Source: Pantoea wallisii (lineage in GTDB: Bacteria > Pseudomonadota > Gammaproteobacteria > Enterobacterales > Enterobacteriaceae). From it: DNA of 40,454 nucleotides. The translations under genes were made by a program, and so were the position numbers. Below are positions 22,037 to 29,925 of the stretch, piece after piece. Location of the stretch: contig NZ_MLFS01000050.1 of assembly GCF_002095485.1 (NCBI RefSeq), positions 1-40,454 of the forward strand. The letters are read 5' to 3'. The stretch's first letter is position 1. Each line of letters begins with the position of its first letter. Under the pieces are notes generated by a model that saw only the letters and a list, made by a program, of their open reading frames with translations, did not search any database and was not told the origin of the DNA.

Positions 22037-23050
22037 ATGCCTGAAATCCGGACGCATAATGGCATTACTGAGACCGTTTCTGAAACGTATACGGGATTGC
22101 CGTTGAAACGCATTTCATGGAGTGCGGTATTTGCGGGGGTTATTGCCGCATTAATCGTGCATATATTGTTAGGGCTGCTGGGCACTGCCATTGGTGCAAC
22201 CACAATTGACCCGCAACAGGAGCAAAATCCGTTAGAACATCTTGGTACAGGTGCACTGATCTGGTCCGGCGCCAGCATGCTGATTGCCATGGCCGTGGGG
22301 AGTTATGTGGCCGGACGTCTGGCGCAGCGCGAAGGGGCGCTACACGGTTTATTAATGTTCGGCGTTAGCACCATCATCACCTTATGGCTGGCGATATCAC
22401 TGGCCAGCGGCATTATCGGCGGCGCCTTTAATATATTAGGTTCTGGCGTAAATGCGCTGGGGAATGGTATTTCTGCCGTTGCGCCGTCCGTTACCAATAT
22501 GGCGAAGGAAAAATTGCAGGAAAATAATATCAACCTGAATGATTTGCAGAATGAACTGGAGACGACGCTGCGTCAGACAGGTAAAAGCGAATTGCAGCCA
22601 GAGAATTTACAGCAGGACGCGAACAGCGAAGCCAATAATGCTGAAAATCAGGCGAAGCAAACGGCGCAAAATCCACAGAACGCGGACGATGATATCGCCG
22701 GCTGGATTCGCGGCGTGCTTAACCGTCACAGTGATACGCTGCAGGCTGCCGATCGCGATGCGCTGAAGAACATCATCAAAGCGCGTACCGGCAAAAGCGA
22801 TCAGGAAGTGGAGCAGATTGTCACGCAGACTGAACAGAGCTATCAGAAAGCGGTACAGCAGTTCCAGCAGCTGAAACAGGAAGCAGAACAGAAAGCGCGT
22901 GAAGCGGCGGAGAAAGCCGCAGCAGCAACGGCGAAAGCCAGCTGGTTCGCGTTCTTTATGATGTTGATTGAAGCGGTACTGGCTGCCGTGATGGGCGGTG
23001 TAGGCCGCCGTACGCAACCGAAACAGGTGCTCAGTCACGAACGTCGGTAA
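22037..23050 (+). CDS. Membrane protein with long helical domain, unrecognised
   Basis: I do not recognise this family with confidence. The 337-residue protein has three N-terminal membrane segments at about 27-50, 72-92 and 103-126, each Gly/Ala rich, then a Gly-rich amphipathic stretch (127-150). A hydrophilic Gln/Glu/Asn/Ala-rich region follows (about 155-305), ending in a long helical segment (QQFQQLKQEAEQKAREAAEK) likely to form a coiled coil. A fourth membrane segment (about 306-325, FAFFMMLIEAVLAAVMGGVG) and a basic tail close it. The layout, with both ends in the membrane and a soluble helical hairpin between, suggests a structural or scaffold role in the inner membrane, perhaps in envelope stress; this is inference. 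The start is supported by GAGGGG 7 bp upstream. Terminated by the hairpin at 23052. Confidence 0.85.
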   Translation: MPEIRTHNGITETVSETYTGLPLKRISWSAVFAGVIAALIVHILLGLLGTAIGATTIDPQQEQNPLEHLGTGALIWSGASMLIAMAVGSYVAGRLAQREGALHGLLMFGVSTIITLWLAISLASGIIGGAFNILGSGVNALGNGISAVAPSVTNMAKEKLQENNINLNDLQNELETTLRQTGKSELQPENLQQDANSEANNAENQAKQTAQNPQNADDDIAGWIRGVLNRHSDTLQAADRDALKNIIKARTGKSDQEVEQIVTQTEQSYQKAVQQFQQLKQEAEQKAREAAEKAAAATAKASWFAFFMMLIEAVLAAVMGGVGRRTQPKQVLSHERR

Positions 23051-23051
23051 T

Positions 23052-23081
23052 AAAAAAGGCGGCTGAATCAGCCGCCTTTTT
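23052..23081. terminator. Bidirectional terminator
   Basis: GGCGGCT pairs with AGCCGCC around GAATC (23058-23076), flanked by six A and five T. It serves the membrane-protein gene and the convergent suhB. Confidence 0.92.
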
Positions 23082-23086
23082 CCTGC

Positions 23087-23890
23087 TTAGCGCTTCAGCG
23101 CTTCACTCAACTCTTCGCGCATGCTGGCCAGCATCGCTTTTACCACACGTGGGTTACCGGCAACGAGGTTGCCTGACAGCATATAGCCATGGTTACCGGT
23201 GAAGTCCGTTACCAGGCCGCCCGCTTCACGCACCAGCAGTTCGCCCGCAGCGAAATCCCACGGCTTCAGGCCGATCTCAAAGTAACCGTCGACGCGACCA
23301 GCGGCCACGTACGCCAGATCCAGCGCGGCTGAACCGGTGCGGCGGAAGTCGGCACACTGGGTGAACAGCTTCGCGACGATATTGATGTAAGGGGTCGCGT
23401 GCTGCTTAAGTTTGAACGGGAAACCGGTGGCAAGAATGGTGCCATCCAGATCGCGCGCGGTGCTGCCGCGCAGACGATAGCCGTTAAGCTGTGCGCCCTG
23501 ACCGCGTACGGCGGTAAACAGTTCGTTGCGCATGGGATCGTAAACCACAGCCACTTCAGTACGGCCTTTGACGCGTACGGCGATGGAGACAGAGAAGTGT
23601 GGCAGACGTTTGATGAAGTTGGTGGTGCCATCCAGCGGATCGATTACCCATTGAATGTCCTGATCATCGCCCGCCAGTTCACCACTCTCTTCGGTGATGA
23701 TGGTGTGTTGCGGGTAGGATTTGCGAATCACTTCGATAATCAGACGTTCTGCGTCACGGTCAACATTGGTAACGAAGTCGTTGCTGCCTTTCTGGCTGGC
23801 TTCGACAGCGTCCGGGGTTTCATAATTTTTGGCAATTAAATTTCCGGCCTTGCGCGCTGCGCGCACGGCGATGTTGAGCATCGGATGCAT
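23087..23890 (-). CDS. suhB: SuhB, inositol-1-monophosphatase / rRNA antitermination factor
   Basis: SuhB hydrolyses inositol phosphates in vitro, but its main known role in enterobacteria is as a component of the rRNA transcription antitermination complex, with NusA, B, E and G. The ATG at 23890 (MHPMLNIAVRAARKAG) gives 267 residues as in E. coli; an upstream ATG at 23956 would add 22 unsupported residues. Metal-binding motifs of the family are intact: ITEESGE (residue about 65-71), WVIDPLDGTTNFI (80-92) and the C-terminal KPWDFAAGELLVREAGG. It is divergent from trmJ with 120 bp between. Confidence 0.97.
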   Translation of the reverse strand: MHPMLNIAVRAARKAGNLIAKNYETPDAVEASQKGSNDFVTNVDRDAERLIIEVIRKSYPQHTIITEESGELAGDDQDIQWVIDPLDGTTNFIKRLPHFSVSIAVRVKGRTEVAVVYDPMRNELFTAVRGQGAQLNGYRLRGSTARDLDGTILATGFPFKLKQHATPYINIVAKLFTQCADFRRTGSAALDLAYVAAGRVDGYFEIGLKPWDFAAGELLVREAGGLVTDFTGNHGYMLSGNLVAGNPRVVKAMLASMREELSEALKR

Positions 23891-24010
23891 CGGTATCTCT
23901 CGCTGGATGTTAAAGAACGGGGAAAACGGCGCGGAGTATAACAGCGTGTTCAGCAAATGTCCTGCATTTATGTTAGGATGCGCGCCATCATTTTCTTACC
24001 GCACTCAATT

Positions 24011-24754
24011 ATGCTGCAAAATATCCGAATCGTACTGGTAGAAACCTCGCACACCGGCAACATGGGCTCGGTTGCCCGCGCCATGAAAACCATGGGCTTA
24101 AGCAACCTGTATCTGGTCAATCCGCTGGTCAGGCCGGACTCACAGGCTATCTCGCTGGCTGCCGGTGCCAGCGACGTGATTGGCGATGCCAAAATCGTGG
24201 ATACGCTGGATGAAGCGATTGCCGGCTGCAGTCTGGTCGTAGGCACCAGCGCGCGCTCCCGTTCGCTGCCGTGGCCGATGCTGAACTCGCGTGAGTGCGG
24301 TATTAAAAGCGTTGAGGAGGGGCAGCAGGCGCCCGTGGCGCTGGTCTTTGGCCGCGAGCGCGTAGGGCTGACCAACGAAGAGTTGCAGAAGTGCCACTAC
24401 CATGTGGCAATTCAGGCCAACCCGGAGTACAGCTCGCTCAACCTGGCGATGGCGGTGCAGATTATTGCGTATGAGGTGCGCATGGCGTGGCTGGAAGTGC
24501 AGGAAAAAGCACAGCCGCAGCCGCAGCATGAGGAGTCGCCTTACCCGCTGGTTGACGATCTGGAGCGCTTCTATCAGCACATCGAACAGATGATGATGAA
24601 CAGCGGCTTCATTCGCCCGGGCACGCCAAGCCAGGTGATGAGTAAGCTGCGCCGTCTCTATACGCGCGCCCGTCCGGAGCGTGATGAGCTCAATATTCTG
24701 CGCGGAATGCTCTCTTCCTTTGAAAAACCCAAAGGTGAAAAGGGTAATAGTTGA
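24011..24754 (+). CDS. trmJ: TrmJ, tRNA (Cm32/Um32) methyltransferase
   Basis: TrmJ adds a 2'-O-methyl group to nucleotide 32 of the tRNA anticodon loop using S-adenosylmethionine. It is a SPOUT-class enzyme acting as a dimer. The start at 24011 ([25 protein letters not shown]) agrees with E. coli; an in-frame ATG 54 bp upstream gives unsupported residues. SPOUT motifs: [16 protein letters not shown] (motif 1), [16 protein letters not shown] (motif 2) and [15 protein letters not shown] (motif 3, SAM knot). The length is 247 residues. The last codons and TGA stop lie inside the first of three IscR-type repeats upstream of iscR, so regulatory DNA and coding sequence overlap here. Confidence 0.96.
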   Translation: MLQNIRIVLVETSHTGNMGSVARAMKTMGLSNLYLVNPLVRPDSQAISLAAGASDVIGDAKIVDTLDEAIAGCSLVVGTSARSRSLPWPMLNSRECGIKSVEEGQQAPVALVFGRERVGLTNEELQKCHYHVAIQANPEYSSLNLAMAVQIIAYEVRMAWLEVQEKAQPQPQHEESPYPLVDDLERFYQHIEQMMMNSGFIRPGTPSQVMSKLRRLYTRARPERDELNILRGMLSSFEKPKGEKGNS

Positions 24755-24820
24755 GTAAAACACCAGGTTAAATAGTTGAGCGAAATACTCGGTTAAATAG
24801 TTGACCAAAATACTCGGGAA
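24746..24820 (+). repeat. Three tandem 25-bp IscR type-1-like boxes
   Basis: Three direct repeats start at 24746, 24771 and 24796, exactly 25 bp apart, each beginning AATAGTTGA and continuing with an A-rich centre and a CAGG/CTCGG element. They match the type-1 IscR motif (ATAGTTGAC-N-ACTCGGG) bound by cluster-loaded IscR in enterobacterial iscR promoters. The third copy is closest to consensus and contains the -35 of iscR. The first carries the trmJ stop codon. Confidence 0.82.
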
Positions 24821-24829
24821 TGTCAGACT
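24801..24829 (+). promoter_or_regulatory. iscR promoter
   Basis: TTGACC (24801-24806), a 17-bp spacer and CAGACT (24824-24829). The -35 lies inside the third IscR-type box, so [2Fe-2S]-IscR should repress its own promoter. The arrangement is the one known for E. coli iscR. Confidence 0.82.
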
Positions 24830-24888
24830 GGCCTCCATTCTTCAGATAACCCGCCGATATTCGGGCGATGCTTACGAGGTTGTATGCT

Positions 24889-25386
24889 ATGAGACTGACA
24901 TCCAAAGGACGTTATGCCGTAACCGCTATGCTGGACGTTGCACTGCACTCCCACGAGGGCCCGGTGCCACTGGCTGACATTTCTGAGCGTCAGGGCATTT
25001 CGCTCTCCTACCTGGAGCAGTTATTCTCGCGTCTGCGTAAGCACGGTTTAGTCGCCAGCGTACGCGGTCCGGGCGGCGGTTATCTGTTAGGCAAAGATGC
25101 CGGTGCGATTGCGGTGGGCGCGGTCATTACCGCCGTTGACGAATCGGTTGACGCCACCAAGTGCCAGGGTAAAGAGGGGTGCCAGGGCGGCGAGCGTTGT
25201 CTGACGCACGTGCTGTGGCGCGATCTCAGCGAGCGCATTAGCGAGTTCCTCAACAACATCACGCTGGCAGAACTGGTTAACAACCAGGAGATCCTCGACG
25301 TGGCCGATCGCCAGAACAGCGTGGATAACCGTCGCTTCCAGCAGCATCGCGTGCAGGAAACCATCAACGTTAACCTGCGTGCCTGA
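24889..25386 (+). CDS. iscR: IscR, Fe-S cluster-sensing transcription factor (Rrf2 family)
   Basis: IscR binds a [2Fe-2S] cluster and represses its own operon when clusters are plentiful; without the cluster it still activates type-2 targets such as suf. The start at 24889 (MRLTSKGRY) matches E. coli. An upstream ATG adds only seven residues. The winged helix covers residues 1-80 ([21 protein letters not shown]). The cluster ligands Cys92, Cys98, Cys104 and His107 are all present ([17 protein letters not shown]). At 165 residues it is about the E. coli length. It is followed after 89 bp by iscS and then, unusually, by pepB, so the regulator persists although most of its operon is gone. Confidence 0.97.
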   Translation: MRLTSKGRYAVTAMLDVALHSHEGPVPLADISERQGISLSYLEQLFSRLRKHGLVASVRGPGGGYLLGKDAGAIAVGAVITAVDESVDATKCQGKEGCQGGERCLTHVLWRDLSERISEFLNNITLAELVNNQEILDVADRQNSVDNRRFQQHRVQETINVNLRA

Positions 25387-25475
25387 TCCGCTCCCATTCA
25401 GCCTCTGCTGTTAACCCGGAAGAGGCTGAATCGTGCTATAAAGACGTATGATTTTTTATACGGAGTTTTAGCGCA

Positions 25476-26645
25476 ATGAAATTACCGATCTACCTGGATT
25501 ACGCAGCGACAACGCCTGCCGATCCGCGTGTCGCCAGCAAAATGATGCAGTTCCTCACTTTGGATGGCACTTTCGGTAACCCCGCTTCCCGTTCCCACCG
25601 TTTTGGCTGGCAGGCTGAAGAGGCCGTCGATGTGGCACGCAACCAGATTGCTGCCCTGGTCAACGCCGATCCGCGCGAAATCGTCTTTACCTCCGGCGCC
25701 ACCGAGGCCGATAACCTGGCCATCAAAGGCGCAGCGCATTTTCATCAGGCGCGCGGCAAACACATTATTACCAGCCAGACCGAACACAAAGCGGTGCTTG
25801 ATAGCTGTTTACAGCTGGAGCGTGAAGGCTTTGAGGTCACTTACCTGCAACCCGGCAGCGATGGCATTGTGACACCGCAGATGCTGGCGGCGTCGCTGCG
25901 CGATGACACCGTGCTGGTGTCGCTGATGCACGTTAATAATGAAACCGGCGTCATTCAGGATATCGCGGCACTGGGCGCACTCTGCCACGCGCGCGATATT
26001 CTGTTCCACGTGGACGCCACCCAAAGCGTCGGCAAACTGCCGATTGACGTCAGCCAGCTGCCAGCAGACTTCATCTCCTTCTCCGCCCATAAGCTCTACG
26101 GCCCGAAAGGCATTGGCGCGCTGTGGGTGCGGCGTAAGCCAAAACGCGAAATTGATGCCCAGATGCACGGCGGCGGTCACGAACGCGGCATGCGTTCCGG
26201 CACCTTGCCGGTCCATCAGATTGTCGGGATGGGTGAAGCGTACCGTATCGCGCAGGAGGAGATGCACACGGAAATGGCGCGTCTGGCGGGACTGCGCCAG
26301 CGGCTGTGGCAGGGCATCAGCGCCCTGAGCGATGTGCAGATCAATGGATCGCTGGCCGACGGCGCACCCAATATCCTCAATATCAGTTTTGCCCACGTTG
26401 ATGGCGAATCGCTGATTATGGCGCTGAAAGATCTGGCGCTCTCTTCCGGTTCCGCCTGTACTTCAGCCAGTCTCGAACCCTCGTATGTGTTGCGCGCCAT
26501 GGGCGTTGAGCAGGAGCTGGCCTACAGCTCGCTGCGTTTTTCGCTTGGGCGTTTTACCACCGAAGAGGAAATTGAGTACGCGATTGAGCTGGTCAATAAA
26601 GCGGTCAGCCGTTTACGGGCCTTAACGCCTGCAACCTCCCGCTGA
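25476..26645 (+). CDS. iscS: IscS, cysteine desulfurase, with C-terminal truncation
   Basis: IscS takes sulfur from cysteine as a persulfide on its active Cys and hands it to acceptors (IscU, TusA, ThiI and others). The PLP lysine is in [16 protein letters not shown] (about 206). The catalytic Cys328 sits in the flexible loop [17 protein letters not shown]. The protein is colinear with E. coli IscS without gaps to about residue 384 (VSRLRALTP), then ends with ATSR. The last 19 residues of the 404-residue E. coli protein (starting LWEMYKQG) are replaced by four, for 389 in all. No frame around the stop encodes the missing tail, so a frameshift does not explain it. That tail is needed for IscU binding in E. 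coli. pepB follows after 61 bp. Confidence 0.96.
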   Translation: MKLPIYLDYAATTPADPRVASKMMQFLTLDGTFGNPASRSHRFGWQAEEAVDVARNQIAALVNADPREIVFTSGATEADNLAIKGAAHFHQARGKHIITSQTEHKAVLDSCLQLEREGFEVTYLQPGSDGIVTPQMLAASLRDDTVLVSLMHVNNETGVIQDIAALGALCHARDILFHVDATQSVGKLPIDVSQLPADFISFSAHKLYGPKGIGALWVRRKPKREIDAQMHGGGHERGMRSGTLPVHQIVGMGEAYRIAQEEMHTEMARLAGLRQRLWQGISALSDVQINGSLADGAPNILNISFAHVDGESLIMALKDLALSSGSACTSASLEPSYVLRAMGVEQELAYSSLRFSLGRFTTEEEIEYAIELVNKAVSRLRALTPATSR

Positions 26646-26706
26646 TTTACGCAGCCCTGCGCCGGTCTGGCAGCAGGGTGATACCAAACGCAAACGGAGC
26701 CACGCG

Positions 26707-27993
26707 ATGACAACACAACCGATGACTATTACGCTCAGTTCCCAGGCCGCCGACGCGCGCTGGGGTGACAAAGCGTTACTGAGCAGCAATGAAAGTGGCA
26801 TGACCGTACACCTGACCGGCGCGGATGCGCTGCTGAGCATTCAGCGCGCCGGCCGTAAGCTGGACAGCCAGGGCATTCGCCACGTGGCTCTGCGCGGCGA
26901 AGGCTGGGATCTGGAGAAGTGCTGGGCCTTCTGGCAGGGCTACCGCAGCCCGAAAGGCCAGCGTCAGGTGGAGTGGCCGGAGCTGAATGAGAGCGATCGC
27001 GCTGAGTTTGATCGCCGCCTGAAGATCGTCGACTGGGTGCGCGACACCATCAATCTGCCGGCAGAAGATCTCAGCCCGGAGCAGCTGGCACACAGCGCGA
27101 TCGACCTGATCAATGAGGTTGGCGGCGACGCGGTGAGCTACCGCATTACCAAAGGCGAAGATCTGCGTGAGCAGGGTTACGCAGGTATCCATACCGTTGG
27201 CCGCGGCTCAACCCGTGCGCCGGTTCTGCTGGCGCTGGATTTCAACCCGACCGGTGACGTTAACGCGCCGGTCTATGCGTGTCTGGTGGGTAAGGGCATC
27301 ACCTTTGATACCGGCGGCTATAGCCTGAAGCAGAGCGCGTTTATGGATTCAATGAAATCCGACATGGGCGGTGCGGCGACGGTGACCGGTGCGCTGGCGC
27401 TGGCGATTTCGCGCGGGCTGGATAAGCGCGTGAAACTGTTCCTCTGCTGCGCTGATAACATGGTGAGCGGCAACGCCTTCCGCCTGGGCGATATCATCCG
27501 CTACCGCAATGGTAAATCGGTTGAAGTGATGAACACCGACGCCGAGGGGCGCCTGGTGCTGGCCGATGGTCTGATTGATGCCAGCGAGCATAATCCGCAG
27601 CTGCTGATTGATGCCGCCACCCTGACCGGTGCAGCGAAAACGGCGCTGGGCAATGATTATCACGCGCTGTTTACCTTCGACGATGTGCTGGCGGAGTCGC
27701 TGCTTGGCAGCGCCACCGGTGAGAACGAAGCGTTCTGGCGGTTACCGCTGGCCGAGTTCCATCGCAGCCATCTGCCGTCGAACTTTGCCGATCTGAACAA
27801 CATCGCCAGCCCGGCGCATGCTGCCGGCGCCAGCAGCGCCGCCGCGTTCCTTTCGCACTTCGTCAGCAAATATCAGCAGGGCTGGTTGCACATTGACTGC
27901 TCCGCGACCTACCGCAAAAGCGCGGTGGATCAGTGGTCAGCCGGCGCGACAGGCCTTGGCGTTCGGACCATTGCCAACCTGTTACTGAAATAA
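26707..27993 (+). CDS. pepB: PepB, leucyl aminopeptidase family peptidase B
   Basis: PepB is a cytoplasmic manganese-dependent aminopeptidase of the M17 family that removes N-terminal residues from short peptides. The 428-residue protein has the metal and catalytic motifs: [16 protein letters not shown] (Lys and Asp), [15 protein letters not shown], the metal-site cluster [17 protein letters not shown] and the lid sequence. The start codon ATG at 26707 has CGGAG 10 bp before it. In E. coli it lies after iscX at the end of the isc region; here it directly follows iscS. It may be co-transcribed with iscRS, because no terminator is present in the 61-bp gap. Confidence 0.97.
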   Translation: MTTQPMTITLSSQAADARWGDKALLSSNESGMTVHLTGADALLSIQRAGRKLDSQGIRHVALRGEGWDLEKCWAFWQGYRSPKGQRQVEWPELNESDRAEFDRRLKIVDWVRDTINLPAEDLSPEQLAHSAIDLINEVGGDAVSYRITKGEDLREQGYAGIHTVGRGSTRAPVLLALDFNPTGDVNAPVYACLVGKGITFDTGGYSLKQSAFMDSMKSDMGGAATVTGALALAISRGLDKRVKLFLCCADNMVSGNAFRLGDIIRYRNGKSVEVMNTDAEGRLVLADGLIDASEHNPQLLIDAATLTGAAKTALGNDYHALFTFDDVLAESLLGSATGENEAFWRLPLAEFHRSHLPSNFADLNNIASPAHAAGASSAAAFLSHFVSKYQQGWLHIDCSATYRKSAVDQWSAGATGLGVRTIANLLLK

Positions 27994-28044
27994 TCCTGCC
28001 GACGGCAGAGAAGCCTCTGCCGTCTTTTTCTGGAGGCAACCATT

Positions 28045-28812
28045 ATGAGTAATCGTCTGGAAGAGGTATTAGCGCTGGCGGCAACCGAGCCGGCGCACCG
28101 TCCGGAATTTTTCCAGCTGCTGCTGGAAGCGGATGTTTGGGTGCCGGGCGAAAGCCCCGCTGAGCAGTTTGATGCCACATCGCCGGTCGAGTTGCAGCAC
28201 TGGGAGAAGGAGGGAGGCGGCAGCGTGATCCCGTTCTTTACCTCGGAAGAGGCCATGGGCGAGGCGATCAAAGCGGAGCAGCCCTATCTGCGTTTACCCA
28301 CGCGCACGCTGTTTGAGATGACGCTGGGTGAGACGCTGTTCCTCAATCCCAAGCTGCCGGCCGGTAAGGAGTTTTCACCGGGTGAAATTGCGCATCTGAT
28401 GGGCGAAGAGGGCAGCGCGCTGAGTCAGCAAACCATTCTGGAGGGCGGCCACGCGCTGCTGCTTTCGGAAGTGGCTGAGCCGCCCGCGCAGATGATCGAT
28501 TCGCTGACGCAGCTGTTTGCCAAATATAAGCAGGTGCGCCGTGCCTATGTTGCCAGCATTCGCGAAAGCGCCGATGACGCGCCGAATTTGCTGATAGGAA
28601 TTGAAGCTGATAGCCATATCGATGAGATCATTCAGGCGGCAGGCAGCGTGGCGACCGATACGCTGGCTGATGATGCGCCTGTGGATATCTGCGAAGTGGT
28701 GGGCGAAGAGAAGGGCGTCAGCCACTTCTTTACCGCGCATATCACGCCATTCTATGAGCGTCGCTGGGGCAGTTTCCTGCGCGATTTCAAAGGCAGTCAG
28801 CGGATCATTTAA
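28045..28812 (+). CDS. sseB: SseB, serine-sensitivity enhancing protein
   Basis: A cytoplasmic protein linked in E. coli to altered serine sensitivity on overexpression; its biochemical role is unknown. The 255 residues align over the whole length with E. coli SseB (258), including ATEPAHRPEFFQLLLEADVWVPG (partly quoted), SVIPFFTSEEA, PTRTLFEMTLGETLFLNPKLP and SEVAEPPAQMIDSL. It has an N-terminal SseB domain (to about 125) and a C-terminal domain ending in HITPFYERRWGSFLRDFKG. It lies 51 bp after pepB, in the same order as E. coli. It converges on sseA. Confidence 0.93.
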   Translation: MSNRLEEVLALAATEPAHRPEFFQLLLEADVWVPGESPAEQFDATSPVELQHWEKEGGGSVIPFFTSEEAMGEAIKAEQPYLRLPTRTLFEMTLGETLFLNPKLPAGKEFSPGEIAHLMGEEGSALSQQTILEGGHALLLSEVAEPPAQMIDSLTQLFAKYKQVRRAYVASIRESADDAPNLLIGIEADSHIDEIIQAAGSVATDTLADDAPVDICEVVGEEKGVSHFFTAHITPFYERRWGSFLRDFKGSQRII

Positions 28813-28856
28813 TCCGCTGCGTAAATGCGTCATTGAAAGCGGTGCGGATAGTGGCC

Positions 28857-28915
28857 AGGTGCGCATAAATGCGCACCTTACGCCCGGAATCGCCATTTAT
28901 GGCGCTCGGGTCGCA
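28857..28915. repeat. Intergenic hairpin pair (REP-like)
   Basis: Between convergent sseB and sseA are two hairpins. The first is AGGTGCGCA/TGCGCACCT with a TAAA loop (28857-28878). The second is CGCCA/TGGCG with a TTTA loop (28891-28904), extended by CCCG/CGGG arms. There is no T run. Size, symmetry and position suggest a dispersed REP-type repeat; a 12-mer from it (28876-28887) recurs in reverse orientation at 39104-39115. It could also slow exonucleases or act as a poor bidirectional terminator. Confidence 0.5.
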
Positions 28916-28940
28916 CGCCTTTCCGTTCACGCCTTAACGC

Positions 28941-29780
28941 TTATTTCTCAATCGGCAGATCGTCGCGGCTGCCCCATTCGCCCCATGAACCGTCATACAG
29001 CGTTACATCGCGTACGCCCAGGGCGGTCAGCGCCAGAATAACGACGACCGCGGTCACGCCAGAGCCGCAGCTGGCCACAATCGGCTGGTCCAGCTTAATG
29101 CCGGCCTTCTCAAACAGTTCGCGCAGCTCCGCTGCCGGTTTCAACTCCCCGTTCACCACCAGATTACTCCACGGCATATTCAGGCTATGAGGAATATGTC
29201 CGCGCAGCAGGCCAGGGCGAGGCTCATCCACCTCGGCATTAAAGCGGTTTGCCGCACGCGCATCGACAATCTGCGCACCGCCTTCATGGCTGATCAGCAG
29301 CACATCGGTCAGGCGTTTCACCTGGCTGCTATCGTAATGCGCCTCGAACTCGCCCTCTGGCAGGCTCACCGGGCCGCTGGCAAGCGGGAAGCCCGCAGCT
29401 TTCCAGCCCTGCAGGCCGCCGGCCAGAATCGACACCTGCTCACAGCCAAACGCACGCAGCATCCACCAGGCGCGCGGCGCTGAAAACAGATTGCCCTCAT
29501 CATAAACAATCAGATGCTTATCCTGACTGATGCCCAGCTCGCGCATCGCCACGGCAAAGGTTTCAGCGCGCGGCATCATATGCGGATAAGGGCTGGTGTG
29601 ATCGGACAACGCTTCGATATTAAAGAAAGGGGCGTCGGGCAGATGGCCCGCCAGGTACTCTGCCTGAATATCCCGCACCGCTTCCTGACCGGGCGGCAAC
29701 ATGCGTGCGTCTAAAACCTGCAGCGTCTCCTCAGTGTAATGCTCATTCAACCAGTCAGCGGATACAAACATGGCCGTCAT
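28941..29780 (-). CDS. sseA: SseA, 3-mercaptopyruvate sulfurtransferase
   Basis: SseA transfers sulfur from 3-mercaptopyruvate to thiophilic acceptors such as cyanide or thiols. The 279 residues form two rhodanese-like domains (about 1-150 and 165-279). The catalytic loop of the second is CGSGVTAVV, near residue 237, which is the mercaptopyruvate-type six-residue loop beginning with Cys. The first domain lacks an active Cys, as usual. E. coli SseA is 281 residues. It is oriented opposite to the flanking sseB and yfhM, as in E. coli. With IscS it makes this a neighbourhood of two independent persulfide enzymes. Confidence 0.96.
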   Translation of the reverse strand: MTAMFVSADWLNEHYTEETLQVLDARMLPPGQEAVRDIQAEYLAGHLPDAPFFNIEALSDHTSPYPHMMPRAETFAVAMRELGISQDKHLIVYDEGNLFSAPRAWWMLRAFGCEQVSILAGGLQGWKAAGFPLASGPVSLPEGEFEAHYDSSQVKRLTDVLLISHEGGAQIVDARAANRFNAEVDEPRPGLLRGHIPHSLNMPWSNLVVNGELKPAAELRELFEKAGIKLDQPIVASCGSGVTAVVVILALTALGVRDVTLYDGSWGEWGSRDDLPIEK

Positions 29781-29925
29781 CGCAACCTCTTCTCAATCAG
29801 CGGGAAAGGTCCAGTGTCCGGGAATGTGAAGGCTATCTCAAGGGTATCATTGCTAAAGTTAGCGGCTTGATGTGAAATTGCGCAGCACAACACTTTTACT
29901 CTTTGGGGCTGGTGAGGGAATTACC

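Noticed and set aside
26600..26706. Possibility that the IscS tail is hidden by another frameshift
   Set aside because: I read the other two frames past the stop; neither encodes anything like LWEMYKQG, and pepB begins 61 bp later. Unlike the six homopolymer cases, one added base does not restore the family sequence.
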